52,948 bases of DNA from GWB1-37-8 sp964603935 (GTDB lineage Bacteria; Patescibacteriota; Microgenomatia; Levybacterales; UBA12049), in NCBI GenBank assembly GCA_964603935.1, contig CAZRWL010000006.1:1-52948 (forward strand), written 5' to 3'. The notes below the pieces were generated by a model. That model did no database searches. It saw only the letters and a program-made list of their open reading frames with translations, and was not told the DNA's origin. Numbering within the stretch: position 1 is the stretch's first letter; every line of letters starts with the position of its first letter. The translations under genes and the position numbers were made by a program. This document shows positions 23,616 to 32,344 of the stretch, in pieces.

Positions 23616-24925
23616 TTTAATAATGTTCTTGTTACGACTATTGCTGAAAACATAGAAATTAGAACTCCGATTGCCAATGTGAGCGCAAATCCTTTAACAG
23701 AACCCGTTCCGAATTGATACAGAACAAAACAGGTTATAAGGCTGGAGATGTTGGAATCCCGAATTGATGTCCATGCTCTCGCAAATCCCAACTCCAGACT
23801 ATTATGCCATGACCTTCCGGTCATTCTCTCTTCCTTCATTCTTTCAAAGATTAGAATATTTGCGTCAACTGCCATGCCGATTGACAATATAAATCCCGCA
23901 ATTCCGGAAAGGGTTAGTGTTATCGCGTACGGAGTAATGCTGCTGATCTTAAAGATAGATAATGTAAAAAGAGTATAAAGAACCAAAGCTGCGCTGGCTA
24001 TAATTCCCAATTTTCCATACAAAACAGTCATAAAAATAATTATTATGATTATTCCTAAAGCCCCTGCGAAAAGACTTTTTAACAAAGACTCGCTTCCCAA
24101 AGTTGCATCCACACCATGCTGCTGTAAATACAAAAGAGGCACAGGTAACGCTCCCGCATTAAGAGAACTGCTTAAAGCATTTGCAGACTCAGTTGTAAAT
24201 CCTCCTGTTATAACAGCATCCCCTGTTAAAATAGACTGGTTCACCCGGGGCGCTTCAATAATCTGATTGTCCAAAACAATCGCAACGATCTTACCAACAT
24301 TTCGGGATGTAATATCTGCAAACTTTTTTGCGCCGGCAGATGTAAATTTTAATTGGACCTGCGGCTTACCGCTTTGAGAATCAAAACCAACGCTTGTTTC
24401 CTTCAGATCCGAACCGCTCAGATTTGTTTTATTGGGATACGTGCCCATTCCTACAACAACGCTGATTGGATATGCGGATTGGGTGGAAATAAGTGTCTGC
24501 AATTCGCTTTGTGATTTAACCGTAACAGAAGAGCTTGTTGCAGTTTGTTCCCAAAATGAAAGCTGCGCGGTCGTACCAATTATGTTTTTTGCCTGATCGA
24601 CGCTAACTCCCGGTAATTCAACAATTACCCGATAGTCCTGACCTGTAACCGCGGTTTGCACAATTGGCTCTGACACTCCAAAATAATTTGTTCTTTGATC
24701 GATTACTGTTTTTACTGCTTCTAAGGCCTTTCCTCTTTGAGATTGATCCAAGCTCCCCATGTCTGCTTTAAGAGTAAGACTGGTTCCTCCTGCAATATCC
24801 AAACCCTTTTTAAAAGAAAGATTTCCCGTGAAAGAGAGGAAACCTTTTGGCGGAAGATTAACTGTAATTCCGATTATTGTTAGTAAAATAATAAACCAAA
24901 GGAGAAATCGCGGGCTCTTTTTCAT
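23564..24925 (-). CDS. secD: Protein translocase subunit SecD
   Basis: 453 residues, six membrane helices. The N-terminal signature GLDIAGGTSLTLKAD follows the first helix and DQRTNYFGVSEP lies in the P1 domain. The C-terminal membrane domain has SIGMAVDANILIFERMKEE, including the aspartate important for proton coupling. The last about 16 residues (from MLNSFQHL to KTGS) are encoded by a palindromic element and are not SecD sequence. The start lies 4 bases after the stop of the winged-helix gene. Confidence 0.94.
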   Translation of the reverse strand: MKKSPRFLLWFIILLTIIGITVNLPPKGFLSFTGNLSFKKGLDIAGGTSLTLKADMGSLDQSQRGKALEAVKTVIDQRTNYFGVSEPIVQTAVTGQDYRVIVELPGVSVDQAKNIIGTTAQLSFWEQTATSSSVTVKSQSELQTLISTQSAYPISVVVGMGTYPNKTNLSGSDLKETSVGFDSQSGKPQVQLKFTSAGAKKFADITSRNVGKIVAIVLDNQIIEAPRVNQSILTGDAVITGGFTTESANALSSSLNAGALPVPLLYLQQHGVDATLGSESLLKSLFAGALGIIIIIIFMTVLYGKLGIIASAALVLYTLFTLSIFKISSITPYAITLTLSGIAGFILSIGMAVDANILIFERMKEERMTGRSWHNSLELGFARAWTSIRDSNISSLITCFVLYQFGTGSVKGFALTLAIGVLISMFSAIVVTRTLLNVMLNSFQHLVPEKTGS

Positions 24926-24929
24926 GTTA

Positions 24930-25505
24930 TTATGCTAACATACCTTCCTCATCTCCAAACAGCATAACTCGGGAGCCTGAAAGAACAGATAGGATAAATG
25001 GATCTCTTTTTTTCTTTCTAAAAGAAAATTCTTCTTCTGTCATCACTGTATAATTTATTTCCCTCTTCAGTCTTTTTTCTTCGTCTCTTATTAAAAGAGC
25101 CAACTCCGGCAAAACAATTGTTCCGACAATTATGAAATCAACCTCTGTTGGCTTTTTCTCCATTCTCCTTGCAAATTTTCCCGAAAACATTGCATACTTT
25201 ATTCTCCCAATTTTAACACGGTTTTTCAATATCGCTTCTCCCAAACCTGCTGTTTTTGAACCCATTCTGAGTAAATCGAAATAAAAAGGATAATTTTTGG
25301 ATAGTGAATAATATACTCTGTTGGCGCGCGGTTCCCTGACTAAAACTCCTTTTTTCTCTAAAAACAATAATTCACGCCTTACGGCGTTAATTTCATCTCC
25401 GGTTCTTCTCACTAATTCTCTGACATGAAACATTTCTAAAGGTTCCGCCAATAGAACGTTCAGCAGATTTATCCTTGACTGAGATGTGATCAAATCAGAT
25501 AACAT
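24930..25505 (-). CDS. Winged-helix DNA-binding protein with nucleotidyltransferase-like C-terminus
   Basis: 191 residues. Residues 1-85 are an ArsR-like winged helix: FHVRELVRRTGDEINAVRREL is the recognition region, followed by a wing (GVLVREPRANRVYYSL). The C-terminal half, with KPTEVDFIIVG, resembles a degenerate Pol-beta nucleotidyltransferase (MNT) fold in which the paired catalytic aspartates are reduced to one. It is probably a local transcription regulator; target unknown. It heads the secD-secF unit. TATAAT at 25520-25525 lies 14 bases before the ATG, one of the few promoters here with a short leader. Confidence 0.7.
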   Translation of the reverse strand: MLSDLITSQSRINLLNVLLAEPLEMFHVRELVRRTGDEINAVRRELLFLEKKGVLVREPRANRVYYSLSKNYPFYFDLLRMGSKTAGLGEAILKNRVKIGRIKYAMFSGKFARRMEKKPTEVDFIIVGTIVLPELALLIRDEEKRLKREINYTVMTEEEFSFRKKKRDPFILSVLSGSRVMLFGDEEGMLA

Positions 25506-25519
25506 AAATTCTTGCCCTG

Positions 25520-25525
25520 ATTATA
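25520..25525 (-). promoter_or_regulatory. -10 box of the winged-helix/secD/secF unit
   Basis: TGTATAATC on the minus strand, with 14 bases to the ATG at 25505, predicting a leader of about 7 bases. Confidence 0.5.
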
Positions 25526-25527
25526 CA

Positions 25528-26697
25528 TCATTTAATAGTCAATATTCCATCCGTAGGCAGAATTTCGAACCAAATTGTTCCTCGATCAAATTTTATAGGC
25601 GCCCCTGTGTTATCAAAAAGTAAGGTCCTGGCTGTCCTGCTGTCCTTTCTCCATGTGCCTATAATTTGCTTGCCATCCATAAAAATATTTGCCTTCCCTA
25701 TCCCTTTTGTCCTATATAATAAATGAGCATTATTTTCATATCCGTCATTAGCATTACTTTCTATCATTGTTAAAACAGCTATATTTTTTGCAATTAATTG
25801 CTTGTTATTATTGCGGTCGGTATGCGGCCTTCCTCCATTATTTCTTTTATATATATTTGCCGTTGGTTCATACGTCCAGTCGACAGTATAATCGGGATCT
25901 TTTGTCCAAAACTCCAAGTGAATTCTCTGCGATGAAGGTCTTTGAGAAATAACAGCATCGTCCTTAAAGTTATATTGCACAAAACCTTTTGACCATGAAA
26001 CACCATCTTTATCTACCGTATTCAATTTCCTTGAAGAGGCAGCAAATTGTAAAAGTTTTTCCGTAGATGAATACATCGTATGTTCTGTTGCGGCAGGGTG
26101 TCCCAGCCTATCGTAATCCCTCCAAAAAGTAGGAAATCCAATAGAAAACTGATTCATGTCGTTGTATTCCGCCCAGTCATAACTCTCAATTTGAGAAAGA
26201 GCATCTGCGGGTCCGTCTTGATTTGCTCCTCCAACATGAACGTACAGAGGACTGCTACCGTATTCCGAAATAAAATCAAGAAAGTATGTTCTGGCACTTC
26301 TAACAGGTCCCACTTCTTCACCGTTATTGCAATAGAATATGGACAGAAAGCGGGTTATTCCGCCTTCCGCAACTGCTTCGTATACAACATCTGCCGAAGA
26401 CAACCCTGATTGTGGACGGGCCTCCTGATGGTTTTCGATCATTACGCCAACTGGCCTGCGTTTTTCCCACCATTCTCTTTGCTGCTTTGAATAAAGCATC
26501 CCATTCAAAGGACACTCTTCTGTTTTAGGAAGAGTCTCATTGAACGTTGTTTTCCCTGAAGTCCCAATTGGGGATGACGAAACAGCATTTTCTTGAGATG
26601 CCTTAGTGTCGCTCGAAAAAAATATGTAAGATGTTCCCAATGCTATTAGATAGATACTTGCTATCAATACAAAGCTTAACAGCCTTTTTTTGTTCAT
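25528..26697 (-). CDS. DUF3048 (YerB-like) exported protein
   Basis: 389 residues with an N-terminal membrane anchor (about 8-28). The family core RRPVGVMIENHQEARPQSGL, followed by VYEAVAEGGITRF and VGPVRSARTYFLDF, is well preserved; the C-terminal domain has the DUF3048 glycine/aromatic pattern ending in GTIWFEILP. YerB-like proteins are surface lipoproteins or anchored proteins of unknown function. The ATG overlaps the DUF4446 stop (ATGA), so the pair is translationally coupled. Confidence 0.85.
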   Translation of the reverse strand: MNKKRLLSFVLIASIYLIALGTSYIFFSSDTKASQENAVSSSPIGTSGKTTFNETLPKTEECPLNGMLYSKQQREWWEKRRPVGVMIENHQEARPQSGLSSADVVYEAVAEGGITRFLSIFYCNNGEEVGPVRSARTYFLDFISEYGSSPLYVHVGGANQDGPADALSQIESYDWAEYNDMNQFSIGFPTFWRDYDRLGHPAATEHTMYSSTEKLLQFAASSRKLNTVDKDGVSWSKGFVQYNFKDDAVISQRPSSQRIHLEFWTKDPDYTVDWTYEPTANIYKRNNGGRPHTDRNNNKQLIAKNIAVLTMIESNANDGYENNAHLLYRTKGIGKANIFMDGKQIIGTWRKDSRTARTLLFDNTGAPIKFDRGTIWFEILPTDGILTIK

Positions 26698-27155
26698 ATT
26701 TTAAAATTTTCCTTAAGCGCTTTTTTTTCTTCTTCGGATAATTCGTGTTCCGTAGATTTACCTTTTATGACTCTCTTAGCATACCATCTCGTACCGGTCC
26801 GCGCATATAATCCTGAGATTATTACTCCTGTATCATTTCCGTCCACCAGTGACAAAATGAAACTTTGATCCCCACCAGTATCTTTAAAAGGATTAAAACG
26901 GACTAATCCTATTTTTTGTATATGCAAAAGGCCCTCTTTTTGTATTTTATCACAATACGATTTTAAATAATCAATGTCTTTTTTGCCGACTTCCACGTCT
27001 TTTAAGAGGTTTTCCATTATGGATTTAAAGTTCTTATCCCTTAATCCCTTTCCCAATCTATTGTAATGGACTAAGGTTTTCCAGAAAAAAAATGAAACTA
27101 TAAAAAGCCACAAAAAAATTATAGAAAAAACAAGTAGGAGCAAATTGGAATCCAT
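26694..27155 (-). CDS. DUF4446 membrane protein
   Basis: 153 residues. One N-terminal membrane helix (about 5-27) is followed by a coiled-coil-like segment and the conserved IGLVRFNPFKDTGGDQSF and SGLYARTGTRWYAK blocks of DUF4446. The family's function is unknown. In other bacteria it occurs near chromosome-partitioning genes, which I do not see here. It is divergent from the small 27217 gene. Confidence 0.82.
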   Translation of the reverse strand: MDSNLLLLVFSIIFLWLFIVSFFFWKTLVHYNRLGKGLRDKNFKSIMENLLKDVEVGKKDIDYLKSYCDKIQKEGLLHIQKIGLVRFNPFKDTGGDQSFILSLVDGNDTGVIISGLYARTGTRWYAKRVIKGKSTEHELSEEEKKALKENFKI

Positions 27156-27177
27156 AAGTTATTAATATCTTAGCCTC

Positions 27178-27207
27178 TTGACAAGCGTAATGTCAATAGT
27201 GTAGTCT
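27178..27207 (+). promoter_or_regulatory. Promoter of the 27217 gene
   Basis: TTGACA (27178-27183), 18 bases, TAGTCT (27202-27207), then 9 bases to the ATG. Confidence 0.4.
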
Positions 27208-27216
27208 TTTGCTATC

Positions 27217-27483
27217 ATGGGAGCTGGACATAAAAAAACTTTAAAACAAAAAATCATCGCGGACTATCGCCATAACACTTACATTCTGGAAAATAAAAAC
27301 ATTACAATCGTGAACACTAACGCAATTGCGTCTCCAGTCAATTCAATTGCACATTCATATTCCCATGTTTACAGAGACATTCTAAAAACCGCCGTGTTAA
27401 CATTATCCATTGTTAGTACGCAGTTAATTCTCTTTTTCCTTCTTAAGAACCACATAATAACATTACCAATTATTAGATATTGA
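27217..27483 (+). CDS. Small single-pass membrane protein
   Basis: 88 residues. A basic cytoplasmic start (HKKTLKQKIIADYRHNTY) is followed by a polar middle and one membrane helix at about 62-82. Short proteins with this KKTLKQKIIADYRH opening seem common in Microgenomates genomes, but I know of no function. It precedes the zinc-ribbon gene by 24 bases. Confidence 0.6.
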   Translation: MGAGHKKTLKQKIIADYRHNTYILENKNITIVNTNAIASPVNSIAHSYSHVYRDILKTAVLTLSIVSTQLILFFLLKNHIITLPIIRY

Positions 27484-27507
27484 TTGGCGAAGGGGGGTGA
27501 AAAATAT

Positions 27508-27651
27508 ATGGCATCAATGTATTGCGTAAAATGCAGAGCAAAAAGAGAAGATCCAAATGCTCAACCAGTTACAATGAAGAACGGTAAACCGGCAATGAAA
27601 GGCAAATGTCCAACTTGCGGAACGGGAATGTACAAGATTGGCAAAGCCTAG
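27508..27651 (+). CDS. DUF5679-type zinc-ribbon protein
   Basis: 47 residues. The sequence has two CxxC pairs, YCVKCRAKRE at 5-14 and CPTCGTG at 34-40, with VTMKNGKPAMKGK between them. This is the layout of DUF5679, which may be a nucleic-acid- or ribosome-associated zinc ribbon. Unlike most first genes here it has a strong Shine-Dalgarno (AGGGGGGTG) about 8 bases before the ATG. Its stop codon lies inside a hairpin, followed by a second hairpin and a terminator. Confidence 0.82.
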   Translation: MASMYCVKCRAKREDPNAQPVTMKNGKPAMKGKCPTCGTGMYKIGKA

Positions 27652-27681
27652 CTAAGCTAGGTAAAGCCTAAATTGTTTAGG
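27647..27681 (+). repeat. Two short inverted repeats after the zinc-ribbon gene
   Basis: CCTAGC-TAA-GCTAGG (27647-27661) overlaps the stop codon, and CCTAAA-TTG-TTTAGG (27667-27681) follows. Each would form a 6-bp stem with a 3-base loop just before the terminator. Confidence 0.6.
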
Positions 27682-27689
27682 AATAAAGA

Positions 27690-27724
27690 AAAAGCCCCTG
27701 CTAATTTTGGTAGGGGTTTTTCTT
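27690..27724. terminator. Bidirectional rho-independent terminator
   Basis: AAAAGCCCCT (27690-27699) pairs with AGGGGTTTTT (27712-27721) with one G-U pair and a 12-base loop. T-runs follow in both directions. It ends the zinc-ribbon gene and the long convergent sugar operon. Confidence 0.8.
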
Positions 27725-27725
27725 G

Positions 27726-29234
27726 TTATTTTCCTTCGTAGTGCTTGAGCTTGAAGACTTTGACGACTGAAACATCCCAACTTTCTACAATTTCCCCCCG
27801 GCCAAAACCCGCCACCTCCCACAGAGAATTTCCAAGCGGCGCGCACGGATTGATTTCGCAAACAATTAACAACTGATCTACTACAGTCTTCCTCTGCGGG
27901 TCGTTTTTCTCATTGTCAATCGCAACCGGAGGCTTGCCCCAAAGTGTAAAAAAATATCGGTAAGCGTGATCGGAATTACCTCCCGTAATTAAGGCGAAAT
28001 TAAATGGCTTATTGTTAGTCTTGCTAATTACAAATCTAGAAATTTCTTCCGCTTGATTTAACTGCCTATTCGCAGAAGCTTTATAGGGAAGCGTTAAGCT
28101 ATTAAGCCATAAAAGAACTAGTAAAATTAATACACCTAAAATCTTTCCTACTTTATTCTTCCAAAGACTCTTAAGAAAAATTCCAACGATTAAAAAAGGC
28201 AATGGGAACATAATGCCCAAATAATAATCGTAGATGGATTTTCTGTAAAACCCAAAAAGTCCGACTCCCAAGAAAAGCCAAACAGCTACCAAACTGAATT
28301 TGAAAAATTCCGATGGATGTGCTTTGTATACCTTGACACATTTATAGAAAAGAAAAATGGAACTTGCTAAGCCTAAGGCGACTGCGAAAAAATGCCAGTA
28401 ATTTATACTCATCTTTGACCAAGAGTCAATCTTTTCTGGAACAGGAAAATTTGTTATTAATCTTCCGAAAAGCCTAAAAGAAACATCGCCTATCTTCTCC
28501 GCAAAGTCACGATTCACGTCCGTACTCTCTTGAATAGGTCTAAATACAAAATTAAAAATACTTGTTATATTTGTAAAACCATGACGGACCTCAAAAGCAA
28601 GAAATGGCGACCACCCAGCCATAAAACCTAACAATATGTAAAAGCTTCTCTTGATTCTCCGATTTAATAAAATGTAGAAAAAAATAATAACTCCCAAAAA
28701 CAACGCCAGGTAATGAAGCTGCATTGTAATTCCTAAAAGAAATCCGGACAAAATAAAAAGCTTTACGCTGTTTCTTTTAACAGCTTTATAAATAAGATAA
28801 AGCGTTAAAAGAGAAAAAAATGGCATCAAATTGGGATTCCATGAAGATCTGGAATAAGTAACCACAAGAGGTGAGATTGCATAAAGTCCCGCCGCAATAA
28901 GCCCAACCGAGGCGCCAAAAAATTCTTTTCCGACTTTGTATATAAGCCAGACGGTTGCAACTCCAAAAAGAGCGACCATTACTGCTGGCCCTACGGGATT
29001 ATAATTAAATAGCCAAAGAAATGGAGCCATAAAATAATAATAAATCGGTCCCAAGAAAAATCCTCCGACAGAAGCCGTAGGACCTAAAAGAGTAAGATCT
29101 CCATGTAGTATTTTATAAACAATTAAAACGTCTCTTCCTTCATCACCCAAAAAGACCATATAATCTGCGATCGAGTAGAATCTATAGAAAGAAGCCACAG
29201 CAAGAATGAAGATTAAGACAATTTTGTCGTACAT
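27726..29234 (-). CDS. GT39-family membrane glycosyltransferase (PMT/ArnT-like)
   Basis: 502 residues with a GT-C fold: about 11 membrane helices and a short C-terminal soluble part. The first extracytoplasmic loop holds FLGDEGRD (about 31-38), the D-E motif that serves as catalytic acid in the PMT/ArnT clan. Such enzymes move a sugar from a polyprenyl-phosphate donor to a protein, lipid or glycan outside the membrane. The adjacent polyprenol-phosphate sugar synthase would supply the donor. It is the last gene of the operon, before the terminator. Confidence 0.84.
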   Translation of the reverse strand: MYDKIVLIFILAVASFYRFYSIADYMVFLGDEGRDVLIVYKILHGDLTLLGPTASVGGFFLGPIYYYFMAPFLWLFNYNPVGPAVMVALFGVATVWLIYKVGKEFFGASVGLIAAGLYAISPLVVTYSRSSWNPNLMPFFSLLTLYLIYKAVKRNSVKLFILSGFLLGITMQLHYLALFLGVIIFFYILLNRRIKRSFYILLGFMAGWSPFLAFEVRHGFTNITSIFNFVFRPIQESTDVNRDFAEKIGDVSFRLFGRLITNFPVPEKIDSWSKMSINYWHFFAVALGLASSIFLFYKCVKVYKAHPSEFFKFSLVAVWLFLGVGLFGFYRKSIYDYYLGIMFPLPFLIVGIFLKSLWKNKVGKILGVLILLVLLWLNSLTLPYKASANRQLNQAEEISRFVISKTNNKPFNFALITGGNSDHAYRYFFTLWGKPPVAIDNEKNDPQRKTVVDQLLIVCEINPCAPLGNSLWEVAGFGRGEIVESWDVSVVKVFKLKHYEGK

Positions 29235-29235
29235 T

Positions 29236-30363
29236 TTACTTTTTTCTTTTCCAAATTACCTTACTGTACATCGTGAAATTCCATATTAAAAGAAAAAACG
29301 TGCCAATTAAGAAATAGATAAAATAAAGTTCTTTTCCAAACATCTGCGTCAAAATAAAAATTGTTCCGGTTTGAACAAGAACTACCCCCATCCCCGAACT
29401 CACATAAAAACCCAACATCTTCAAAAAATAAGACAGAATACCCTTGCCTCTTCTGTCTTTAAACGTCCAAAGATTATTGAAATTATAGTTAGAGAATATT
29501 GCAAATGCTCCTCCCACGAGATTGGCAGAGGCAGGATGCCAATTGGAATATTCTACCAATATCCTAAGCGCCAAAGCATTTATAGTAAAACCTACCCCTC
29601 CGACAGCTAAAAACTTTCCAAATTTTCCAAACATCAATTCTTTGACCCGCGCGGAAATAACATAGGAAACTACATCTAATATGTATCCCAACGGCGCAAT
29701 CTTTGAGCTCCCTAGTGTCCTGTCGCTAAAATTAAATGGAACTTCCGCGATCCTAAATCCATCGCTTACGGCCTTATGTAAAAAAGATATTTGAAAAATA
29801 TATCCCCTGTAATTAGCAATGCTTGCTTTTTCTTTCAAAAAAACTCCTTTTTTAAGAGCTCTATATCCGCCTGTCCAATCATGTATCGAAAATCTCATAA
29901 AAACAGTTCTGATGAAAATATTTGCGGCTATTGAAAATATTTTTCGGGCCAATGGCCAATTTTTTGGGATAGAACCGCCATCACTATATCTATTCCCTAT
30001 AACCATGTCGTACCCCATATCTATTTTTTTTACAAATTCAGGAATTTTATTGGGATCGTGCTGTAAATCCGCATCTATTTCAAACACAACATCTGCCCCC
30101 AGCTTGTCAATAGCATACGTCATTCCCCTTACATATGCCGCTCCCAAGCCATTCCTCTCACCGGCTGATATATCTAAATTTTTCCATTTTTTCATTAATT
30201 TTCTTACTTCATCGCCTGTTTTGTCCGGAGAATTATCATCCGCAACAAGAATATTCATTTCATGATTTTTGATTTTTGGAAAAACATTCTCTTCGAGTAT
30301 CGCAATCAGACGTTCTATATTGCCTTTTTCGTTATAGGTTGCCGTAATAACAGTAATTTTCAT
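29236..30363 (-). CDS. Polyprenol-phosphate mannose/glucose synthase (GT2) fused to GtrA-like membrane domain
   Basis: 375 residues. Residues 1-235 are a GT2 domain: TATYNEKGNI, DDNSPDKT at 41-48, the metal-binding DADLQHDP near 97-104, then TGGYRALKKG. Residues about 245-372 hold four membrane helices of the GtrA type. The first part transfers a sugar (usually mannose from GDP-Man) to polyprenyl phosphate; the second may flip the product. Both lie on one chain. It overlaps uxs by 4 bases and precedes the GT39 gene by 1 base, matching a donor-to-transferase order. Confidence 0.87.
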   Translation of the reverse strand: MKITVITATYNEKGNIERLIAILEENVFPKIKNHEMNILVADDNSPDKTGDEVRKLMKKWKNLDISAGERNGLGAAYVRGMTYAIDKLGADVVFEIDADLQHDPNKIPEFVKKIDMGYDMVIGNRYSDGGSIPKNWPLARKIFSIAANIFIRTVFMRFSIHDWTGGYRALKKGVFLKEKASIANYRGYIFQISFLHKAVSDGFRIAEVPFNFSDRTLGSSKIAPLGYILDVVSYVISARVKELMFGKFGKFLAVGGVGFTINALALRILVEYSNWHPASANLVGGAFAIFSNYNFNNLWTFKDRRGKGILSYFLKMLGFYVSSGMGVVLVQTGTIFILTQMFGKELYFIYFLIGTFFLLIWNFTMYSKVIWKRKK

Positions 30364-31328
30364 AGTCTTTCTTTCTTGAAATAATCTATAGTTTTTAGCA
30401 AGCCTTCTTCAAGAGAAACTTTCGGCTCCCATCCCAAAACTCTTTTTGCCCGACTTATATCGGGTTTTCGCACTTTGGGATCATCTTCCGGCAAATCTTC
30501 AAATATTATTTCTGATGAAGAACCGACCATACTCTCAATAAGTTTCGCTATGCTTAAAATGGTTCTCTCGTCTGGATTGCCTAAATTAAAAACTTCAGCT
30601 TTGGTGCCAGAAGAAAACATTGCAAGAATTATTCCCGTAATCATATCGTCAACATAACAAAGACTTCTTGTTTGAGTCCCGTTGCCGTAAACAGTAATTG
30701 ACGAATCTGTTATCGCTTGATTTATAAAATTGGAGACAACCCTTCCATCCTCGGCCTGCATCATGGGACCATATGTATTAAAAATTCTGACAACCCGAGC
30801 ATCTAGGTTGTGTTTCCTAATATACCCAAACGTTATTGCCTCTCCAAATCTTTTTGCTTCATCATAAACACTTCTTACTCCATTTGGGTTAACATTGCCA
30901 AAATAATCTTCTTTTTGCGGAGACACACTGGGATTTCCATAAACTTCCGATGAAGAAGCAAATAAAAATTTGGAATTAAATCTACGGGCTAGCTCTAATA
31001 GATTATGTGTGCCCGCAGAATTAACGAGTAAAGTTTCTATTGGATAATTTATGTAACTTCTCGGACTATTTTTGTTTGGAGACGCAGGAGATGCCAAGTG
31101 AAAAATATAATCGACGTGCGATAATCGACGTGCGATATGCGAATCCATCTTCGTAACGTCATGTTTTATGAACTCGAAATTAGGATTAGACAAAAAACCC
31201 TTAATATTCTTTTCGTCGCCGGTTAAAAAGTTATCTATGCAAACAACCCTATAATTACTGCTTAACAAGCTTTGACATAAATGCGAGCCGATGAATCCAG
31301 CTCCTCCGGCAATCAAGACTGTTTGCAT
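30360..31328 (-). CDS. uxs: UDP-glucuronate decarboxylase (UDP-xylose synthase) family
   Basis: 322 residues, extended SDR fold. The NAD-binding GGAGFIGSHL is at 8-17, the FHLASPASP block is typical of UXS enzymes, the catalytic S-S-E-V-Y-G is near 126, and the Y-x-x-x-K is in YDEAKRFGEA. RVVRIFNTYGPMM also matches UXS. It converts UDP-glucuronate to UDP-xylose, and the UDP-glucose dehydrogenase that makes UDP-glucuronate is encoded three genes upstream in the same run. Confidence 0.87.
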   Translation of the reverse strand: MQTVLIAGGAGFIGSHLCQSLLSSNYRVVCIDNFLTGDEKNIKGFLSNPNFEFIKHDVTKMDSHIARRLSHVDYIFHLASPASPNKNSPRSYINYPIETLLVNSAGTHNLLELARRFNSKFLFASSSEVYGNPSVSPQKEDYFGNVNPNGVRSVYDEAKRFGEAITFGYIRKHNLDARVVRIFNTYGPMMQAEDGRVVSNFINQAITDSSITVYGNGTQTRSLCYVDDMITGIILAMFSSGTKAEVFNLGNPDERTILSIAKLIESMVGSSSEIIFEDLPEDDPKVRKPDISRAKRVLGWEPKVSLEEGLLKTIDYFKKERL

Positions 31329-31331
31329 ACA

Positions 31332-32303
31332 TTATCTTTCCCTCTTCTCTGTTGTTAAATCCGACTTAACCATCATCTCCACCAATTCCCTAAAGCTTGT
31401 TTTCGGTTTCCATCCCAAAACCTTTCCGGCCTTGGAAGCATCACCTATGAGATAATCAACTTCTGCGGGCCGCATATGAGAAGATTTGTTTGAAACAACG
31501 TGCTTACTCCAATCATTTATCCCAACTGTTTTAAAGGCTAAATCTAAAAATTCTTTAACACTGTGATTCTTCCCCGTTGCGATTACATAATCGTCTGCTT
31601 TATTCTGCTGAAGCATTAACCACATTGCCTCAACATAATCACCGGCAAACCCCCAATCCCGCTTCGGATCCAAAGATCCGAGCTCTAGCTTCTCTTGTTT
31701 TCCAAGACTAATTCTGGCAACTGCATGGCTTATTTTTCTGGTTACAAATTCCAAGCCTCTTCTTGGGGATTCGTGATTAAAAAGCATCCCTGAACAGGCA
31801 AAAATACCAAAACTTTCCCGATAATTTACAGTTATATAATGACCGTATACTTTTGCAACACCATAAGGACTTCTTGGGTGAAACCTCGTAGTCTCTTTCT
31901 GCGGAGTTTCCGTTACTTTACCAAACATTTCCGAAGAAGATGCCTGATAAAATTTGATTTTCGGATTTACCGTCCTAATTGCTTCAAGAAGTCTGGTTAC
32001 TCCCAAAGCCGTAAATTCTCCCGTTAGTACGGGCTGGTTCCATGAAGTCCGGACGAAAGACTGCGCCGCTAAATTATAAACTTCATCGGGCTCTGCTTCT
32101 AAGAGCGCAGCGGATAAAGATCCCTGATCCAATAAATCTCCTTGTAAAATAGTGATCTTGTCCTGAATATGCTTTATTCTTTCATTGTTGACTGTGCTTG
32201 ATCTCCTGGTTGTTCCAAAAACCTTATACCCTTTACTTAACAGAAATTCTGCGAGATATGAAGCGTCTTGCCCTGTAATGCCTGTTATTAAAGCTTTTTT
32301 CAT
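31332..32303 (-). CDS. gmd: GDP-mannose 4,6-dehydratase
   Basis: 323 residues. The start KKALITGITGQDASYLAEFL and the TRRSSTVNNERI block are diagnostic of GMD; the catalytic triad includes S-S-S-E-M-F-G near 125 and YGVAKVYGH. NHESPRRGLEFVTRKI and DPKRDWGFAGDYVEAMW are also conserved. It makes GDP-4-keto-6-deoxymannose, the precursor of GDP-rhamnose, GDP-fucose and related sugars. The reductase gene lies 41 bases upstream. Confidence 0.94.
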   Translation of the reverse strand: MKKALITGITGQDASYLAEFLLSKGYKVFGTTRRSSTVNNERIKHIQDKITILQGDLLDQGSLSAALLEAEPDEVYNLAAQSFVRTSWNQPVLTGEFTALGVTRLLEAIRTVNPKIKFYQASSSEMFGKVTETPQKETTRFHPRSPYGVAKVYGHYITVNYRESFGIFACSGMLFNHESPRRGLEFVTRKISHAVARISLGKQEKLELGSLDPKRDWGFAGDYVEAMWLMLQQNKADDYVIATGKNHSVKEFLDLAFKTVGINDWSKHVVSNKSSHMRPAEVDYLIGDASKAGKVLGWKPKTSFRELVEMMVKSDLTTEKRER

Positions 32304-32344
32304 AAAAAATAATGGCTACAAAACAATGCAACCACATAACTATT

